This document shows, in pieces, positions 1 through 7,731 of a stretch of 20,207 nucleotides of DNA. How positions within the stretch are numbered: the first letter of the stretch is position 1; each line of letters opens with the position of its first letter. The stretch is from CAIUKV01 sp041659105 (GTDB taxonomy: Bacteria; Actinomycetota; Acidimicrobiia; IMCC26256; PALSA-555): the NCBI GenBank assembly GCA_041659105.1, contig JBAZYX010000081.1:1-20207 (forward strand). The letters run 5' to 3'. Under the pieces are notes generated by a model. The model saw only the letters and a program-made list of their open reading frames with translations, made no database searches and had not been told where the DNA came from. The position numbers were made by a program, and so were the translations under genes.

Positions 1-1
1 C

Positions 2-1801
2 ACCTGGATCCTGCTCGTCACCGGCGTGGGGCTCCTGATCCACATCTACTCGATCGGCTACATGCACGGGGACCCGCTGTTCTCGCGGTTCTTCGCCTAC
101 CTGAACCTGTTCGCGGCGTCGATGCTGATCCTCGTCATCGCCGACAACCTCCTCCTCACCTTCCTCGGGTGGGAGGGCGTCGGGCTGTGCTCGTACCTGC
201 TCATCTCGTTCTGGTACCACCGCAACGCGGCGGCGGTCGCGGGGAAGAAGGCCTTCGTCACCAATCGCGTCGGCGACGTCGGCTTCCTGCTCGCGATGTT
301 CCTCATCATCTCCACCTACGGCTCGCTCGAGTACACGTCGATGGGGCCCGCGGCCAAGATCGTCGGCACCGGCACGTCCACCGCGATCGCGCTGCTGCTG
401 ATGGTCGGCGCGATGGGCAAGAGCGCGCAGATCCCGCTGCACGTCTGGCTCACGGACGCGATGGAGGGCCCGACCCCGGTCTCCGCGCTCATCCACGCGG
501 CCACCATGGTCACGGCCGGCGTGTTCCTCATGGCGCGCGCGTACCCGTTCCTCGAGATGAGCCACGACGCCATGACCGTCGTCATGTGGGTCGGCGCGAT
601 CACCGCGCTGCTCGCGGGCACGGTCGCGGTGATGCAGCCCGACATCAAACGCGCGCTCGCGTACTCCACGATCAGCCAGCTCGGGTACATGTTCCTGGCG
701 GTCGGTCTCGGTGCGTACAGCGCCGCGGTGTTCATGGTGCTGTGCCACGCGTTCTACAAGGGCTGTCTGTTCCTCGGCGCCGGGTCGGTGATCCACGGCA
801 ACGCCGACAACCAGGACATGCGGATCATGGGCGCCTTCCGCAAGCTCATGCCCGTCACCGCGTTCGCGATGGTGATCGCGTGGCTCTCGATCGCCGGGAT
901 CCCGCCGTTCTCCGGCTTCTGGGCCAAGGACGAGATCCTCGTCGACGCCTACACCGACGGGAAGTACGGCGTGTGGATCATCGGCACGATCGCGGCCCTG
1001 ATGACCGCGGTGTACATGACCCGTCTCATCTATCTCACCTTCTTCGGCAACGCGCGGTTCGCGGAGGCGATCGCCGGTGTCGGTGGAGCGCCGGTGCCGG
1101 TGGTGTCGGGCGGCTCCGACGAGGGCGACCACGGCCACGGTGACGCGCACGGCGACGTCGCCGTCGCCGATGACGCGTTCGCCGACGAGCCGACGGTGGA
1201 GTTCGGTGAGCCGCCACGTCCGAGTCGGCTGCACGGGCACGATCCGCACGAGAGTCCCGTCCTGATGCTGTTCCCGATCGTCACGCTCGCGCTGCTCGCC
1301 GCGTTCGCGGGCCTGCTCAACCTGCCGATCGGCAACCTCGACTTCCTGGCCCGGTTCCTCGAGCCGGTGTTCCACGGTGTTGCCGAGGCCGATCCGACCC
1401 AGGCCCAGGAGCTCACCGCCGAGGGTCTGTCTGTGCTGATGGCCATCACCGGTGTGGCGATCGCGGTGACGATCTACCGGCGGGGCCTGCGCACACCCGC
1501 GGAGGACCCGGTGGTCGACAGTCTCCGTCCGGTCAGCACGCTCATGGGTCACGCCTACTACTGGGACGAGGGGATCGGCGCGTTCGTCGGCGGTCCGGGC
1601 ACGGTCGGGTCGTCGTGGCTCGACCGGGTGTTCGACCAGAAGATCATCGACGGCGCGGTCAACGGCGTGGCCGGGATCGCCCAGTGGTTCTCCCGGGTCG
1701 CGAGCCGGGTGCAGGACGGCTACGTCCGGCGCTACGCGCTCGGCATCCTCCTGGGCGCGGTCGCCATCGTGCTCTTCGCGCTGCTCTGGGCAGGGCGGTG
1801 A
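2..1801 (+). CDS. nuoL: NADH-quinone oxidoreductase subunit L (first copy), 5' partial
   Basis: Antiporter-like proton-pumping subunit at the distal end of the complex I membrane arm. The frame is open to the left edge, so the true start lies upstream; by comparison with other NuoL proteins about 80-100 residues are missing and 599 are visible. The channel residues are present: Glu in GWEGVGLCSYLL (nt 173-175), Lys in MGKSAQIPLHVW (419-421), His in SALIHAATM (494-496) and Lys in FWAKDEIL (926-928). The C-terminal region from about nt 1530 has the amphipathic lateral-helix segment and a last transmembrane helix, which marks it as a true NuoL and not a short antiporter. A loop insert rich in His, Asp and Gly (about nt 1080-1250) is unusual. 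Its style is that of the standard actinobacterial NuoL and differs clearly from the second copy at 12978. It is followed immediately by nuoM and nuoN. Confidence 0.95.
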   Translation, partial: TWILLVTGVGLLIHIYSIGYMHGDPLFSRFFAYLNLFAASMLILVIADNLLLTFLGWEGVGLCSYLLISFWYHRNAAAVAGKKAFVTNRVGDVGFLLAMFLIISTYGSLEYTSMGPAAKIVGTGTSTAIALLLMVGAMGKSAQIPLHVWLTDAMEGPTPVSALIHAATMVTAGVFLMARAYPFLEMSHDAMTVVMWVGAITALLAGTVAVMQPDIKRALAYSTISQLGYMFLAVGLGAYSAAVFMVLCHAFYKGCLFLGAGSVIHGNADNQDMRIMGAFRKLMPVTAFAMVIAWLSIAGIPPFSGFWAKDEILVDAYTDGKYGVWIIGTIAALMTAVYMTRLIYLTFFGNARFAEAIAGVGGAPVPVVSGGSDEGDHGHGDAHGDVAVADDAFADEPTVEFGEPPRPSRLHGHDPHESPVLMLFPIVTLALLAAFAGLLNLPIGNLDFLARFLEPVFHGVAEADPTQAQELTAEGLSVLMAITGVAIAVTIYRRGLRTPAEDPVVDSLRPVSTLMGHAYYWDEGIGAFVGGPGTVGSSWLDRVFDQKIIDGAVNGVAGIAQWFSRVASRVQDGYVRRYALGILLGAVAIVLFALLWAGR

Positions 1802-1803
1802 CC

Positions 1804-3414
1804 GTGAGCTTTCCCCTGCTGCTCGCCATCGTCGCCACCCCCGCGCTGGGTGCGGTGATCGTCGTGTGCATCCCGGCCCACCGCCCCGAGGTGGTCAAGG
1901 CCCTCGGCTACGCGTTCACCGCGGCCACGGCCGGGCTGTGCGGCTACCTGCTCTGGAACTTTCAGGCCGGCGATGCCGGCTTCCAGTTCGTCTACGACAA
2001 GCCCTGGATCCCCGGGCTCGGCGTGCGGTTCACGCTCGGCGTCGACGGCATCAGCCTGTTCATGGTGGTCGTCACCGGGCTTCTGTTCCCGCTCGGCCTG
2101 CTCGCCTCGGAGAAGTACATCGCGCACCGGGTGAAGGCCTACGTGGCCTGGTTCTTGATGCTCGAGATGGCGATCATGGGGATCTTCCTCACGCTCGATC
2201 TCATCGCCTTCTTCGTGTTCTGGGAGTTCATGCTCGTCCCCATGTACTTCCTGATCCTCGGCTGGGGGTCGGAGCGCCGGAAGTACGCGGCGATGAAGTT
2301 CTTCATCTACACGGGCCTGGGCTCGGCCTTCCTGCTCGCGTCCACGCTGGTGCTCGGCTTCCTCCACCAGGCCGACACCGGGGTGCTCACGTTCGACTTC
2401 CGCCAGCTCGCGGCGTGGAACGGCCTCTCGGGCACGGCCGAGGTGCTGCTGTTCATCGGGTTCATGGCCGCGTTCGCGATCAAGGCGCCGCTGTTCCCGT
2501 TCCACACCTGGCTGCCCGACGTGCACACCGAGGCGCCGACGGCGGGTTCGGTGGTGCTGGCCGGCGTGATCATCAAGATGGGCGCGTACGGCTTCGTGCG
2601 GTTCTCGTTCGAGCTGTTCCCCCAGGCCACGGTCGACCTCGCGCCGATCCTGCTCGTGCTCGCAGTCATCGGGATCCTCTACGGCGCGATCGTCGCCACG
2701 ATGCAGACCGACCTCAAACGCGTCATCGCGTACTCCTCGGTCGCACACATGGGCTTCGTGATCCTGGGCATCTTCTCGCTCACCGTGATCGGGATCGACG
2801 GCGCGGTGTTCACGATGGTGAGCCATCCGCTCACCACCGGCGCGCTGTTCCTCCTCGTCGGCATGATCTACGAGCGGCTCCACACCCGCGAGATCGGCGA
2901 GATGGGCGGCATCTGGAAGCCCGCGCCGATCCTCACCGGACTGTTCGTCGCGGCGATGTTCGCCGGCGTCGGCCTGCCCGGGTTCTCCGGCTTCATCGGC
3001 GAGTTCCTGTCGCTGGCCGGCGCGTTCATCTACGACCGGCCGTTCGCGATCGTGGCGACGTTCGGTGTGATCTTCGCGGCGCTGTACATGCTCTGGTCGT
3101 TCCAGAAGGCGTTCACCGGACGCGCGAAGAACGCCGTGGCCAAGATGAAGGACGTCGACCTGCGCGAGATCGCGGTCGTCGTCCCACTGATCGGCCTGTC
3201 GCTGTTCCTCGGCATCTACCCGAAGCCGGTGCTCGACCGCATCGAGCCCGCCGCCGAGCGGGCCGTCGCCAACTTCGAGCGCAAGACCGACTATCGCAGT
3301 CCGGAGACGTCGATCCATCGGCGTGAGCGGCTCCGTGAGGTCCAGCGCGAAGAGGCGAAGGAAGCCGAGAAGGCCGCCGAGGAAGCGGCGCGCGAGAAGA
3401 AGGGCGAGAAGTGA
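1804..3414 (+). CDS. nuoM: NADH-quinone oxidoreductase subunit M (first copy)
   Basis: Antiporter-like proton-pumping membrane subunit of complex I, 536 residues. The GTG at 1804 is chosen because AGGG at 1792-1795 lies 8 bases upstream; a GTG at 1798 that overlaps the nuoL stop is possible but lies too close to that site. Channel residues are in place: Glu141 in FWEFMLVPMYF, Lys227 in AIKAPLFPFHTW, Lys258 in VIIKMGAYGF and Glu400 in GFSGFIGEF. The motif TDLKRVIAYSSVAHMGF is also typical. The protein ends in a soluble tail of about 47 residues (from about 490) packed with Arg, Lys, Glu and Ala, which looks like a charged helix or coiled coil and is absent from the second NuoM. The stop overlaps the start of nuoN (GTGA), which implies translational coupling. 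Confidence 0.97.
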   Translation: MSFPLLLAIVATPALGAVIVVCIPAHRPEVVKALGYAFTAATAGLCGYLLWNFQAGDAGFQFVYDKPWIPGLGVRFTLGVDGISLFMVVVTGLLFPLGLLASEKYIAHRVKAYVAWFLMLEMAIMGIFLTLDLIAFFVFWEFMLVPMYFLILGWGSERRKYAAMKFFIYTGLGSAFLLASTLVLGFLHQADTGVLTFDFRQLAAWNGLSGTAEVLLFIGFMAAFAIKAPLFPFHTWLPDVHTEAPTAGSVVLAGVIIKMGAYGFVRFSFELFPQATVDLAPILLVLAVIGILYGAIVATMQTDLKRVIAYSSVAHMGFVILGIFSLTVIGIDGAVFTMVSHPLTTGALFLLVGMIYERLHTREIGEMGGIWKPAPILTGLFVAAMFAGVGLPGFSGFIGEFLSLAGAFIYDRPFAIVATFGVIFAALYMLWSFQKAFTGRAKNAVAKMKDVDLREIAVVVPLIGLSLFLGIYPKPVLDRIEPAAERAVANFERKTDYRSPETSIHRRERLREVQREEAKEAEKAAEEAAREKKGEK

Positions 3415-4925
3415 TCGCCGCGGCCCAGCCCATCACCACGCCCTCGGTCGACCTGTGGGCGATCGCCCCGATCATGGCGCTCGTCGGCGCCGGTGTCGGG
3501 GTGGTGCTCCTGCGCGCGCTGCTGCGGCGGCACGCGGCGGTCACCCCGATCTGCTTCGGGTTCTCGCTGCTGGGCCTGCTCGTGGCCGGGGGCCTCCTGT
3601 TCCGGCAGTGGAACCTCGTCCGGGACGACGGTCCCATCACCACCCTCGCGGGCATGGTTCGGGTCGACCCGTTCGCGGTGTTCCTCGGTGTCGTCGTCGT
3701 GGCTGCAACCGCCATGGGCCTGATGCTCGCGGTCTCGTACCTGAACCGGGAAGGGCTCGAGTCGCCCGAGTACTTCGCGCTCATCCTGCTGTCGGCCTCC
3801 GGCATGCTGATGATGACGACGGCCAACGACCTGATCGTGGTGTTCGTCTCGCTCGAGGTGCTGTCGATCCCGCTCTACGTGCTCGCCGCGTTCGACAAGC
3901 GCCGCCTCGCCTCGCAGGAAGCCGGGCTCAAGTACTTCGTGCTGGGCGCGTTCTCGTCGGCGATCTTCCTGTACGGCATCGCGCTCGTGTACGGCGGCAC
4001 CGGCACCACGTCGCTCACCGGCATCGCGTCCTTCCTCGCGAAGAACACCCTGTTCGAGCAGGGCACGCTCCTCGTGGGCCTCGGTCTGCTGCTGGTGGGC
4101 CTCGGATTCAAGATCGCCGCGGTGCCGTTCCACATGTGGACGCCCGACGTGTACCAGGGCGCGCCCACGCCGGTCACCGCGTTCATGGCCGCGGCCACGA
4201 AGGCGGCGGCGTTCGGCGCCATCCTGCGGATCGTCACGGTCGCGTTCCCGCAGTACCAGGACGACTGGCGCCCGATCGTCTTCGTGCTCGCCGCGCTGTC
4301 GATGCTCGTCGGCGCCATCGCTGCGCTCGCCCAGAACGACATCAAGCGCACGCTGGCGTACTCGTCGATCGCGCACGCCGGCTACATCCTCATGGGCGTG
4401 TACGCCGCGACGTCGCGCGGCCGTGAGGCGGCGCTCTTCTACCTGTTCGTCTACGCGTTCATGGCCATCGGCGCGTTCGCCGTGGTGATGATCGCCGCGC
4501 CCCGCGCCGACGACGGCAAGCACTCCTACGACGACTACCGCGGCATGGCCCTGCGCCGACCGGTCCTCGGCGGGCTGCTGATCTTCTTCGTGCTCGCCCA
4601 GGCGGGGGTGCCGCTCACCAGTGGCTTCGTCGGCAAGCTGGAGATCTTCGGGTCGGTGGCCCAGGCCGGCGAGACCCGCGACTACGTCCTCCTGGTGATC
4701 GGCGTGGTGTCGGCGGTGATCGCGTTCGCCTTCTACTTGCGCATCGCGTACACGCTGGTCACCGAACCCGACGACGAGACGGCCCTTGCCGGCGCCTACG
4801 CCAAGCCGCGCGGCGTCGACGCGTGGACGGGCGTGGTGCTCTTCGCCGCGGCCGCCCTCACCCTGGTGGTCGGCCTCGCCCCCGGCACCTTCATCCACTT
4901 CGCCCGCGACGCCGTCTTCTTCTAG
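3411..4925 (+). CDS. nuoN: NADH-quinone oxidoreductase subunit N (first copy)
   Basis: Third antiporter-like subunit of complex I, 504 residues, the usual length. It starts with GTG overlapping the nuoM stop by four bases, and an AAGGGCGAG stretch just upstream serves as ribosome binding site. Channel residues: Glu149 in VSLEVLSIPLYVL, Lys234 in FKIAAVPFHMWTPDVY, Lys264 in AAATKAAAFG and Lys409 in TSGFVGKLEIF. The loop motif NDIKRTLAYSSIAHAGY is canonical. It is the last gene of this operon: the next gene lies on the other strand and a strong inverted repeat follows 44 bases after the stop. Confidence 0.97.
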   Translation: MIAAAQPITTPSVDLWAIAPIMALVGAGVGVVLLRALLRRHAAVTPICFGFSLLGLLVAGGLLFRQWNLVRDDGPITTLAGMVRVDPFAVFLGVVVVAATAMGLMLAVSYLNREGLESPEYFALILLSASGMLMMTTANDLIVVFVSLEVLSIPLYVLAAFDKRRLASQEAGLKYFVLGAFSSAIFLYGIALVYGGTGTTSLTGIASFLAKNTLFEQGTLLVGLGLLLVGLGFKIAAVPFHMWTPDVYQGAPTPVTAFMAAATKAAAFGAILRIVTVAFPQYQDDWRPIVFVLAALSMLVGAIAALAQNDIKRTLAYSSIAHAGYILMGVYAATSRGREAALFYLFVYAFMAIGAFAVVMIAAPRADDGKHSYDDYRGMALRRPVLGGLLIFFVLAQAGVPLTSGFVGKLEIFGSVAQAGETRDYVLLVIGVVSAVIAFAFYLRIAYTLVTEPDDETALAGAYAKPRGVDAWTGVVLFAAAALTLVVGLAPGTFIHFARDAVFF

Positions 4926-4969
4926 GTCCCCGCGCCCCTTGACGTTTCGGCGTCGCCTGACTCACGCCT

Positions 4970-5018
4970 GTTCTGGCGTCACTCGTGCCGCTGACAGCGG
5001 CACGAGTGACGCCAGAAC
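4970..5018. terminator. Perfect 23-bp inverted repeat with 3-nt loop, probable bidirectional terminator
   Basis: The arm 4970-4992 is exactly reverse-complementary to 4996-5018, with GAC (4993-4995) as loop. It lies between the convergent ends of nuoN (stop 4925) and the amidohydrolase (stop 5027), the expected place for a shared terminator. There is no clear T run on either side, as is common for hairpin terminators in GC-rich actinobacteria. The stem is long and free of mismatches, so a dispersed palindromic repeat or a protein-binding site remains possible. The rest of the 4926-5026 gap holds only a weak 4-bp stem (GACG/CGTC, 4941-4954). Confidence 0.7.
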
Positions 5019-5026
5019 GGATCAGG

Positions 5027-5914
5027 TCAGGCCAGGCCGAACAGTCGTCGCGCGTTGCCGCCGAGGACCAGCGCCTTGTCCGCGTCTGACAGGCCCGACT
5101 CCAGGATCTGCGGGACGACGTGCGAGATCCGGCGGCCCAACGGCGGCGAGTAGAGGTCGGTCCCGAACACCACCCGCTCCGCCCCGAACTCCCCTGCGAA
5201 TGCCTCGAGGAAGTCGAAGTTGTACGAGAGGCTCGTGTCCCAGAGCAGGTTGGGGCACCGCTCGGCGATCGCGAACGCTTCGCGCGTCCCCTCGAACGAC
5301 GAGAACGCGTCGAGCACGAGCATGGTCACGTCCGGGAACGCACGCGCCACCTCGGCCGTCTTCCAGAGCGCCTCGTCGGACGACTCCGTCATCGCGTGCA
5401 GCACCGGCACCATTCCGAGCTCTGCCACCCGTTCGACGTACCGGGTCACCCACGGGCTGTCCATGGACACGCCCTGGAACCGCGCGTGGAAGCTGATCCC
5501 CACGAGCCCCAGCTCCCGCGCGCACCGGTCGAGCTCGGGCAGGCACGCCTCCTCGAAGATCGGCTCCACGACCCCGATCGCCACGGGGAACCGGTCGGGC
5601 TGCGCGTCGCGGTACGCGGCGATGCGGTCGTTCAGCCCCACGGTGTCGGCGAGGCCGTTGGTACGGGGATATGCGTGGCCCGGGATCACCGCGGCCTGGT
5701 GCACGCCGCCCGCGTCCATGATCCGCACGCGTGCCGAGCGCTCGGCCGTGAGGGCCTCACCCTCGGTCGGGGCGTCCTGACCGCGGGTCGCTTGCTGCGC
5801 GTCGGGATGCTCGTGCCGAAGTGGCTCGCTCGTGTCGCCGGTGTGCGGCATGAACGAGCGCACGTCGCCCACGTGGTGATGGCAGTCGAAGACGTCGAAA
5901 TCGGGAGCGCTCAT
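5027..5914 (-). CDS. Amidohydrolase-2 family metal-dependent hydrolase or decarboxylase
   Basis: A 295-residue protein of the TIM-barrel amidohydrolase-2 family, which contains ACMSD-type decarboxylases and lactone hydrolases. The substrate cannot be read from the sequence. Visible motifs: the N-terminal metal-binding HxH in FDCHHHVGD (His12, His14), His143 in GISFHARFQG, His173 in VPVLHAMTE, and Asp252 in VVFGTDLYSPP near the end, followed by the usual C-terminal GGNARRLFGL helix. At the strand where many relatives have a His-containing LAHGG-like motif, this one reads LVLDAFSS (about 199-206), so the active site may be altered. The ATG start is divergent from rpiA with only 37 bases between. 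It is probably cytoplasmic, with no signal peptide or membrane helix seen. Nothing links it to complex I. Confidence 0.85.
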   Translation of the reverse strand: MSAPDFDVFDCHHHVGDVRSFMPHTGDTSEPLRHEHPDAQQATRGQDAPTEGEALTAERSARVRIMDAGGVHQAAVIPGHAYPRTNGLADTVGLNDRIAAYRDAQPDRFPVAIGVVEPIFEEACLPELDRCARELGLVGISFHARFQGVSMDSPWVTRYVERVAELGMVPVLHAMTESSDEALWKTAEVARAFPDVTMLVLDAFSSFEGTREAFAIAERCPNLLWDTSLSYNFDFLEAFAGEFGAERVVFGTDLYSPPLGRRISHVVPQILESGLSDADKALVLGGNARRLFGLA

Positions 5915-5922
5915 GTCGCGGG

Positions 5923-5928
5923 ACCCTA
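5923..5928 (-). promoter_or_regulatory. Possible -10 element for the amidohydrolase gene
   Basis: The minus strand reads TAGGGT, a match to the actinobacterial TANNNT -10 motif, 8 bases before the ATG at 5914. This spacing would give a leaderless or nearly leaderless transcript, which is common in actinobacteria. The divergent gap is so short that any rpiA promoter must overlap it. No -35 box is evident. Confidence 0.25.
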
Positions 5929-5951
5929 GGACAGTCGGGCATCATGGCGGG

Positions 5952-6647
5952 GTGACCGACGACCCGAAGCTCGCACAGAAGCGGGCCGCGGCAGAGCGAG
6001 CGGCCGAGTGGGTCGAGTCCGGGATGACGGTCGGGCTCGGCACGGGCTCCACCGCGGTGTGGGCGATCCGGGCCCTCGGCGACGCCCTCCGTGAGGGGCG
6101 CCTGCGCGACGTCGTGGCCATCCCCACGTCCGAGGCGACCGCGGCCGAGGCCCGCGCCGTGGGGGTGCCGCTGGTGACCTTCGACGACCACACGGTCATC
6201 GACCTCACCATCGACGGCGCCGACGAGGTCGACCCGGCCCTCAACCTCATCAAGGGCTACGGCGGCGCGCTGCTCCGCGAGAAGGTGGTGGCCCAGGCCA
6301 GCCGTCGTGAGGTGATCGTCGTCGACGACACCAAGCCGTCCGACCGCCTGGGCACCCGCTGCTCGGTGCCGGTGGAGGTGCTGCGGTTCGCGTGTGCGAC
6401 CGAGCGGGAGTACCTCGGGTCGATCGGCGCGCGGGTGGTGCTGCGGCCCGACGGCGCCGGCCCGTTCGTCACCGACGAGGGCAACTGGATCATCGACGCG
6501 CACTTCGGCCCGATCGCCGATCCCGAGGCGCTCGCGGCACGGCTCGCGGCGCGGGCCGGGATCGTCGAGCACGGCCTCTTCCTCGGCCTGACCCACGACG
6601 TCCTGATCGCGACCGACCACTCCGTCGAGCACCGGTCCGGCGCCTGA
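5952..6647 (+). CDS. rpiA: Ribose-5-phosphate isomerase A
   Basis: Interconverts ribose 5-phosphate and ribulose 5-phosphate in the non-oxidative pentose phosphate pathway; soluble and cytoplasmic. The 231 residues from the GTG at 5952 match the family length. Motifs: the phosphate loop VGLGTGSTA (27-35), TIDGADEVD with Asp88, Asp91 and Asp94, and LIKGYGGALLREK with Lys101 and the general-base Glu110. IPTSEATAAEA (57-67) and VVDDTKPSDRLG (123-134) are also typical. An in-frame ATG at 5913 would add 13 unconserved residues and overlap the start of the divergent gene, so the GTG is preferred, although its ribosome binding site (GGCGGG, adjacent) is poor. It converges on the patatin gene. RpiA is used here, not the unrelated RpiB found in many actinobacteria. 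Confidence 0.95.
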   Translation: MTDDPKLAQKRAAAERAAEWVESGMTVGLGTGSTAVWAIRALGDALREGRLRDVVAIPTSEATAAEARAVGVPLVTFDDHTVIDLTIDGADEVDPALNLIKGYGGALLREKVVAQASRREVIVVDDTKPSDRLGTRCSVPVEVLRFACATEREYLGSIGARVVLRPDGAGPFVTDEGNWIIDAHFGPIADPEALAARLAARAGIVEHGLFLGLTHDVLIATDHSVEHRSGA

Positions 6648-6693
6648 CCTCGCCGCGGCCAACCGCCGCGCGCGGGCGCAGAGAGCCGACGGG

Positions 6694-7653
6694 TCAGTCG
6701 AACAGGCGCTTCCACCAGCGCCGCAGCCGCTGCCGGTCGGGGCGCAGCTCGTGGTCGTCGAGCGCGCGGTGGGCGAGTGCGAGCGCCTGGTCCATCAGCT
6801 CGCGACCGCCCGAGAAGTCGAAGAAGTCGCGGTCGTCGCGCGGCGGCGGGAGCACCACGAGCTCCACCTCGGGCGGCACCCATTGCAGCTCGAGGTCGAA
6901 GCGCTGGTCACGGGAGATCGCCATCGACCGCACCACCACGTCGAACGGCGACCGCAGCGGCCGGTCGGTCATCGGGTCGGACACGTCGAGCACGAAGATC
7001 CGGTCGACCGGGCCGGCGAGGGCGTGCGAGATCGGGACGAGGTTCACGATGGCGCCGTCGACGAGGATGCTGCCGTCGAGCCGGATCGGCGGGAAGATCC
7101 CGGGGAGGGCGGCGCTGGCCAGCAGGGCGGGACGCAGCGCCCCCGACGCGAACACGAGCTCGTTCCCCGACTCCAGGTCGGCAGTCACCACCCGCAGCGG
7201 CACGGCCAGCTCCTTGAACGAGTCGGCGATCAGGGTGCCGTCGATCAGCTCGCGCAACCCGTCGTTGCTGATGAGGTGGTCGTCGCGGCGCAGCAGGTTC
7301 CAGGCCCGCCGCAGCGTGCCGCCCGGGAACACCTGCTCGCTGGTCAGCTCGGTCCAGACCGACTCGAGGTGGTCCACCTGGCTGAGCACGGGTTCGGTGG
7401 CTACGGCGGCGCCGTTGAGCGCACCCACCGACGTCCCGATGACCACGTCGGGCACGATTCCCCGCTCGAGCAGGGCCCGGAGCATCCCCACCTGGCTCAC
7501 GCCCTGGTTCCCGCCGCCCGACAGCACGAACGCGGTGCGCGGCTCGCGCGGGCGGACGGGGAACACCCTGGACATGCCCTCCATCGTCGCAGGCGCGGTC
7601 CCGTGGATCGGGATCGCCCGGATCCCCGCGACTTCCGGGAAATCGGCGGCCAC
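6694..7653 (-). CDS. Patatin-like phospholipase (serine acyl hydrolase)
   Basis: A patatin-family lipid acyl hydrolase of 319 residues from the longest start. The Ser-Asp dyad is complete: oxyanion-hole glycines in FVLSGGGNQGVSQVGML (about 42-58), nucleophile Ser75 in VIGTSVGALNG, and Asp199 in ILVDGAIVN. No signal peptide or clear membrane helix is seen. The C-terminus is rich in Arg and Trp (RRWWKRLFD) and could bind acidic lipid headgroups, which is inference. The start is uncertain: the GTG at 7653 gives 26 extra residues, while ATGs at 7584 or 7575 begin closer to the conserved domain. The lipid substrate is unknown. It is divergent from nuoA with a 78-base gap and convergent with rpiA. 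Confidence 0.88.
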   Translation of the reverse strand: MAADFPEVAGIRAIPIHGTAPATMEGMSRVFPVRPREPRTAFVLSGGGNQGVSQVGMLRALLERGIVPDVVIGTSVGALNGAAVATEPVLSQVDHLESVWTELTSEQVFPGGTLRRAWNLLRRDDHLISNDGLRELIDGTLIADSFKELAVPLRVVTADLESGNELVFASGALRPALLASAALPGIFPPIRLDGSILVDGAIVNLVPISHALAGPVDRIFVLDVSDPMTDRPLRSPFDVVVRSMAISRDQRFDLELQWVPPEVELVVLPPPRDDRDFFDFSGGRELMDQALALAHRALDDHELRPDRQRLRRWWKRLFD

Positions 7654-7658
7654 ACGGT

Positions 7659-7689
7659 TTGTCCACCGAGAAACCCCCCTGCATAGACT
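7659..7689 (+). promoter_or_regulatory. Possible promoter of the nuoABCDHIJKLMN operon
   Basis: TAGACT at 7684-7689 fits the actinobacterial TANNNT -10 motif, with a weak -35-like TTGTCC at 7659-7664 (19-base spacer, longer than ideal). Transcription would begin near 7697, giving a leader of about 35 bases that contains the GGAGG ribosome binding site of nuoA at 7721-7725. This is the only gap before the operon, so its promoter must lie here or inside the start of the patatin gene. Confidence 0.35.
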
Positions 7690-7731
7690 GCGATCGCAGG
7701 CCCTGTGGGGGGTCGCGAGCGGAGGCCGCGC

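Noticed and set aside
1732..3318. Long minus-strand open frames opposite nuo genes (also 3291-4898, 12915-14699, 15063-16598, 16600-18156)
   Set aside because: They mirror the codons of the recognised membrane proteins and give Asp/Glu/His/Arg-rich translations with no domain; typical antisense shadows.
2..4925. First L-M-N set as an Mrp-type antiporter or a membrane-bound hydrogenase module
   Set aside because: NuoL has the full-length C-terminal lateral helix, and M and N match complex I subunits, with no Mrp or hydrogenase genes nearby.
5913..5951. Upstream ATG as start of rpiA
   Set aside because: It adds 13 residues not found in the family and overlaps the divergent start codon; the GTG at 5952 fits the usual N-terminus.
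6651..6676. Hairpin terminator between rpiA and the patatin gene
   Set aside because: Only a 5-bp GC stem (6654-6658 with 6666-6670) can be drawn, which is expected by chance in such GC-rich sequence.
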